41,030 nt of DNA from a virus. The notes under the pieces were generated by a model. It saw only the letters and a list, made by a program, of their open reading frames with translations, was not told where the DNA came from and ran no database searches. Each line of letters begins with the position of its first letter. The first letter of the stretch is position 1. A program made the position numbers and the translations under genes. This document shows, one piece after another, positions 37,859-41,030 of this stretch. The DNA lies in IMG/VR virus record IMGVR_UViG_3300035698_001033, positions 1-41,030 of that record. The stretch is one strand, 5' to 3'.

Positions 37859-38908
37859 ATGAGCGTGATGGATAAATTAAAGAAGAACTCCAAGGTGAAA
37901 CAGGCCGCGGTTCTTTCTGAGTCAAAGTTGTTTAGCAACATCGAGACAATAAAGACTGATGTGCCGATGATCAATGTGGCATTATCAGGAAAATTAGAAG
38001 GCGGTCTTACCGCTGGACTTACGGTGTTGGCCGGACCTTCGAAGCACTTCAAAACATCTTTCGCATTGCTAATGGCGGCCGCGTATTTAAAAAAGCATGC
38101 CGATGCAGTTATACTATTTTATGATAGTGAATTTGGCTCGCCTCAGGCATATTTTGAAACTTTCGGAATTGATACTAGTAGGGTATTACATACACCGATC
38201 ACCAACGTAGAAGAACTAAAGTTTGATATCGTTAGTCAACTCGAAGAAATCGAAGTACAGGATAAAGTTATTATAGTAATTGACTCTATCGGCAACCTTG
38301 CTAGCAAGAAAGAAGTGGATGATGCGATTAACGAAAAGTCGGTTGCTGATATGACTCGAGCAAAAGCATTAAAAGGTTTATTTCGAATGTGTACACCTTA
38401 TCTTGCTATGAAAGCCATTCCTATGCTAGCGATTAATCATACCTACCAATCTATGGAAATGTTTAGTAGAGCGATTGTATCTGGTGGTACGGGTATCTAT
38501 TATAGTGCGAACACCATTTGGATTATCGGCCGTCGTCAAACAAAAACTGGAACAGAAGTTACTGGTTATGATTTTGTGATTAATGTGGAAAAATCTCGAT
38601 TCGTTAAAGAGAAGTCTAAAATACCTGTTAGTGTCTCTTGGGAAGGTGGCATCGAAAAGTACAGTGGTTTACTTGAAGTCGCTATGGAATCTGGTCATGT
38701 TGTCAAACCTAAGAATGGTTGGTATGCTCCTGTAAATCAGGAGACAGGTGAAATTGGTGGCAACAAACGTCTGAAAGAAATCATGAATTCTGAATTCTGG
38801 AACCCTATTCTCGAAGACGTGAAGTTTCAGAAATTTGTGGAAGGACAATATACCATCGGCGCAGCTGCGGTGTGGTCCGACGAGTTCATTGCTGAAATGG
38901 AAGAATAA
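37859..38908 (+). CDS. uvsX: UvsX recombinase (RecA family)
   Basis: Strand-exchange ATPase that works with UvsY, gp32 and UvsW in this phage's recombination. 349 aa (T4 391 aa). Walker A is LAGPSKHFKTSFALL (about residue 59), with LFYDSEFGSPQAYFETFGID, Walker B VIIVIDSIGNLASKKE, the AINHTYQSMEMF segment and GGTGIYYSANTIWIIGRRQT. All are typical of UvsX. A terminator hairpin follows that also contains the -35 of the next promoter. Confidence 0.96.
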   Translation: MSVMDKLKKNSKVKQAAVLSESKLFSNIETIKTDVPMINVALSGKLEGGLTAGLTVLAGPSKHFKTSFALLMAAAYLKKHADAVILFYDSEFGSPQAYFETFGIDTSRVLHTPITNVEELKFDIVSQLEEIEVQDKVIIVIDSIGNLASKKEVDDAINEKSVADMTRAKALKGLFRMCTPYLAMKAIPMLAINHTYQSMEMFSRAIVSGGTGIYYSANTIWIIGRRQTKTGTEVTGYDFVINVEKSRFVKEKSKIPVSVSWEGGIEKYSGLLEVAMESGHVVKPKNGWYAPVNQETGEIGGNKRLKEIMNSEFWNPILEDVKFQKFVEGQYTIGAAAVWSDEFIAEMEE

Positions 38909-38915
38909 TCTGATG

Positions 38916-38938
38916 GGGGTTGACAAACAACCCCTTTT
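38916..38938 (+). terminator. Terminator after uvsX, overlapping the next -35 box
   Basis: GGGGTTG (38916-38922), loop ACAAA, CAACCCC (38928-38934), then TTTT. TTGACA of the next promoter lies inside the hairpin. Confidence 0.75.
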
Positions 38939-38948
38939 ATGATACAAT
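38920..38948 (+). promoter_or_regulatory. Sigma70-type promoter for the 38977-gene 41 unit
   Basis: TTGACA (38920-38925), 17-nt spacer, TACAAT (38943-38948). The -35 is part of the uvsX terminator stem-loop. Confidence 0.85.
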
Positions 38949-38976
38949 GTATTATAAACTTAATTATGGAAACTAT

Positions 38977-39303
38977 ATGCCTCATATTATATCAAACGAC
39001 GATTTCAAATTTGTCGAAAGACCTGAAGACGACCATTATACAATTCATTTGACTACCGGCCAGTGGACAGATACAAAATTTCAGTTTGGCCAAGTTCAGG
39101 TTCATGAAGAAGATTCGAATGATGTTGAGGGACTTAAAGTTTCTTTTGACTGGAAGTTGATCGAAGGTGACCCCTCATTAGAACATGATTCTTATTTTCA
39201 GAATTACATCGGCGATTTGTTGACTCATGTTATAACAGATTCATTAGAAGCAAAGATAGGTGAAATGCCAGCCGAGAAAACCAAAGACGAGCCTTCTGAA
39301 TAA
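38977..39303 (+). CDS. Small acidic protein upstream of gene 41, unknown
   Basis: 108 aa from the ATG at 38977 (starts MPHIISNDDFKFVERPED). Longer in-frame readings would begin inside the promoter and are excluded. Features: YTIHLTTGQWTDTKFQFGQV, GLKVSFDWKLIEGDP and a C-terminal helix HVITDSLEAKIG with an acidic tail. It probably folds as a small alpha/beta protein. It is coupled to gene 41 by a TAATG overlap. Similar small proteins precede gp41 in marine relatives as far as I recall; function unknown. Confidence 0.65.
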   Translation: MPHIISNDDFKFVERPEDDHYTIHLTTGQWTDTKFQFGQVQVHEEDSNDVEGLKVSFDWKLIEGDPSLEHDSYFQNYIGDLLTHVITDSLEAKIGEMPAEKTKDEPSE

Positions 39304-40691
39304 TGGGTACAGCGTCTATACAAACTACTATTTTGCGAAATCTATTAGCAAATGACTCGTTTACTCGAAAAGTAATACCTTTTCTTAAAAAAGATTACTT
39401 TGAAGGAATCCATCGGTCGGTGTTCGAAACAATAGTTTCCTTTGTTAGTAAATATAATAATCTGCCAAATATTGAAGCGATATCTATTGAATTACAGAAT
39501 AGTGATATAACTGAACACCAATATTCAGATGCACTTATTGTGTTGAATGAGTTGGACAAGGTTGAAGATGTTAACCCTGAGTGGTTATATGAAAATACAG
39601 AAAAGTGGTGCCAAGATCGAGCTATTTATCTTGCAATCATGGAATCAATTACTATCATTGATGGCACTCATGACAATCTTAGCAAAAACTCATTACCTGA
39701 CTTGTTACAACGAGCACTTGCGGTTACATTTGATGCCAGTGTAGGTCATGACTATTTCGAAAATGCTTCAGATCGCTATGATTTTTATCACCAAAAAGAG
39801 GTTCGAACTCCTTTTGATCTAGATTACTTCAACAGAATTACTAAAGGAGGTCTTCCAAACAAAACTCTGAATGTAATACTTGCAAGCACAGGTGTTGGTA
39901 AGAGTTTGTTTATGTGTCACATGGCCGCGGCATCTCTTGCTCAACAGAAAAATGTACTATATATTACTATGGAAATGGCAGAAGAAAGAATTGCGGAGCG
40001 TATAGACGCAAATCTTTTTAATGTGCCACTAGATCAAATTACTAATCTAAGTTCAGATATGTATATGTCGAAGGTTGACAAAATACAGGCAAAAACTAAT
40101 GGTAAGTTAATCATCAAGGAATATCCAACAGGGGCAGCACACGCCGGCCATTTCCGAGCATTGTTGGATGAACTTAAGTTGAAGAAGAACTTCGTGCCGA
40201 CGATTATCTTTATTGATTATCTAAACATATGTTCATCCTCAAGAATGAAAGGAATTGGCGGAAGTATTAATAGCTATACCTTGGTAAAATCTATTGCTGA
40301 AGAATTGCGAGGACTTGCGGTGGAAAATAATCTACCTGTCGTTACGGCAACACAGTCAAATCGTGATGGCGCTAACAATTCAGATGTTGATCTTACAAAC
40401 ACAAGTGAATCATGGGGTTTACCCGCCACGGCTGATTTTATGTTCGCACTAATAACTAATGACGAACTAGAAAAACTTAATCAGATTATGGTTAAACAAC
40501 TTAAGAATCGTTATGCAGATTTGAGTACTTATAAACGATTTGTTATAGGTGTTGACAGACCTAAAATGAAGTTGTATGATGTTGAAGAAGGTGCTCAAAG
40601 TCTGATAGAAACTAGTCCAGGGACAACTGACGCACCCATAAATAGTTTTGGTAATAGAGACAAACCTGAATTTACAAACTTTAAGATGTAG
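39303..40691 (+). CDS. 41: Replicative DNA helicase (gp41, DnaB family)
   Basis: Hexameric 5'-3' helicase of the replisome, 462 aa (T4 475 aa). The N-terminal helical domain (LRNLLANDSFTRKVIPFLKK, YFEGIHRSVFETIVSFVSKY) is followed by the RecA-type motor: FNRITKGGLPNKTLNVILAS, Walker A STGVGKSLFM (about 194), ITMEMAEERIAERIDANLF, Walker B IIFIDYLNICSS (about 301) and VTATQSNRDG. The tail contains RYADLSTYKRFVIGVDRPKM. All motifs are intact. Its usual partner primase gp61 is not in this window. Confidence 0.96.
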   Translation: MGTASIQTTILRNLLANDSFTRKVIPFLKKDYFEGIHRSVFETIVSFVSKYNNLPNIEAISIELQNSDITEHQYSDALIVLNELDKVEDVNPEWLYENTEKWCQDRAIYLAIMESITIIDGTHDNLSKNSLPDLLQRALAVTFDASVGHDYFENASDRYDFYHQKEVRTPFDLDYFNRITKGGLPNKTLNVILASTGVGKSLFMCHMAAASLAQQKNVLYITMEMAEERIAERIDANLFNVPLDQITNLSSDMYMSKVDKIQAKTNGKLIIKEYPTGAAHAGHFRALLDELKLKKNFVPTIIFIDYLNICSSSRMKGIGGSINSYTLVKSIAEELRGLAVENNLPVVTATQSNRDGANNSDVDLTNTSESWGLPATADFMFALITNDELEKLNQIMVKQLKNRYADLSTYKRFVIGVDRPKMKLYDVEEGAQSLIETSPGTTDAPINSFGNRDKPEFTNFKM

Positions 40692-40699
40692 AATATATT

Positions 40700-40762
40700 A
40701 TGAATCAAGACCTTTGTTGGATTAACGAAGAATGGTCAAGATTTACTAAACGAAGAAAATAA
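40700..40762 (+). CDS. Possible 20-aa peptide after gene 41
   Basis: ATG 40700 to TAA 40762 encodes MNQDLCWINEEWSRFTKRRK. No clear ribosome binding site; it lies between gene 41 and the membrane-protein ORF. It may be real or chance. Confidence 0.25.
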   Translation: MNQDLCWINEEWSRFTKRRK

Positions 40763-40776
40763 GGAAAGATTAAATA

Positions 40777-41010
40777 ATGAAACAAATAATTAGAACTGTA
40801 AAATGGTTGATTCGAGTCTTGATAATGATTGTGTTAGTTCCCGTAGTATTAGTCCTAGCAATTTTGCTTTGTATTGGAGAGATTTTTATATCAATTATGG
40901 AATTTGGATTCAATAATTCTACACACAAAGATCGGCTGCTCTTTGGAAAAGTAGGTTTTCAAACAGCTCGTGCATTAACTCACGATCTCATTAACTCTTT
41001 AAAATGGTGA
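40777..41010 (+). CDS. Small membrane protein
   Basis: 77 aa. A basic N-terminus (MKQIIRTVKWLIR) precedes one long hydrophobic helix (LIMIVLVPVVLVLAILLCIG) and a further EIFISIMEFGF stretch; the tail (KDRLLFGKVGFQTARALTHD) is soluble. AAGGAAAG is a good ribosome binding site. Single-helix phage membrane proteins of this size are common and rarely characterised; holin or exclusion roles are possible but not shown. Confidence 0.6.
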   Translation: MKQIIRTVKWLIRVLIMIVLVPVVLVLAILLCIGEIFISIMEFGFNNSTHKDRLLFGKVGFQTARALTHDLINSLKW

Positions 41011-41015
41011 AAAAT

Positions 41016-41030
41016 ATGAACGCAAGATTA
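41016..41030 (+). CDS. Start of an ORF cut by the window end
   Basis: ATG at 41016 opens MNARL and continues beyond the window. Nothing more can be said. Confidence 0.35.

Noticed and set aside
1-41030. tRNA genes, CRISPR arrays, insertion sequences or attachment sites
   Set aside because: No cloverleaf with a T-loop, no regularly spaced repeats and no transposase or integrase were found by reading both strands. Mobile elements here are homing endonucleases only.

Overview
This window is a contiguous piece of the genome of a T4-like tailed phage (myovirus). It carries the T4 virion core: genes 18, 19, 20, 21, 22 and 23. It also carries T4 recombination and replication genes: uvsY, uvsW, 55, 47, 46, 1, rnlB, 45, dsbA, 44, dexA, 62, regA, 43, uvsX and 41. 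All genes point to the + strand except one minus-strand relic. The order 18-19-20-21-22-23-(tube-like)-uvsY-uvsW-55-47-46, the CobS/CobT-like pair, the short gp62 and a MazG gene recall marine exo-T4 and cyanophage relatives more than enteric T4. No photosynthesis genes are seen. The DNA is AT-rich. The host cannot be named, but near-perfect sigma70 promoters suggest a bacterium using a standard housekeeping sigma factor.

Layout. (1) 1-10005, virion block: a GIY-YIG-type homing endonuclease, tail sheath, an HNH endonuclease, tail tube, portal, a small virion-like protein, prohead core, protease, scaffold, major capsid and a tail-tube-like protein. Most units are preceded by the T4 late -10 box TATAAATA; strong hairpin terminators follow genes 21 and 23. 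(2) 10009-18540, recombination and late sigma: uvsY, uvsW (split by an HNH gene), a small beta-barrel-like protein, gp55, gp47, a YkuK-like RNase H fold protein and gp46 (its start displaced by another HNH gene). (3) 18541-24149: tandem palindrome-linked promoters, a VWA protein with a HExxH motif and its AAA+ partner, dNMP kinase and RNA ligase 2. (4) 24150-30100: sliding clamp, a truncated minus-strand GIY-YIG relic, DsbA, small ORFs with a visible duplication scar, then clamp loader, DexA, gp62 and RegA. (5) 30101-41030: DNA polymerase, MazG, a TET-associated-type glycosyltransferase, a UDP-glucuronate decarboxylase-like enzyme, an AEP-primase-like protein, a DUF262-HNH protein, UvsX, a small protein, the gp41 helicase and small membrane ORFs.

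Regulation. Two promoter classes stand out. Late boxes (TATAAATA) serve virion genes and two of the HNH genes and would be read by the gp55 sigma encoded here, with gp45 and DsbA helping. Fourteen promoters with TTGACA-17 nt-TATAAT (one with TACAAT) serve replication and accessory genes. Four of these carry a 16-nt palindrome of the GTTATA...TATAAC type spaced exactly 20 or 30 nt upstream of the -35 box. Many carry a different, private inverted repeat around the -10. These operator-like patterns, the split uvsW, the displaced gp46 start and the glycosyltransferase/sugar-nucleotide/DUF262-HNH cluster are the most unusual parts of the window.
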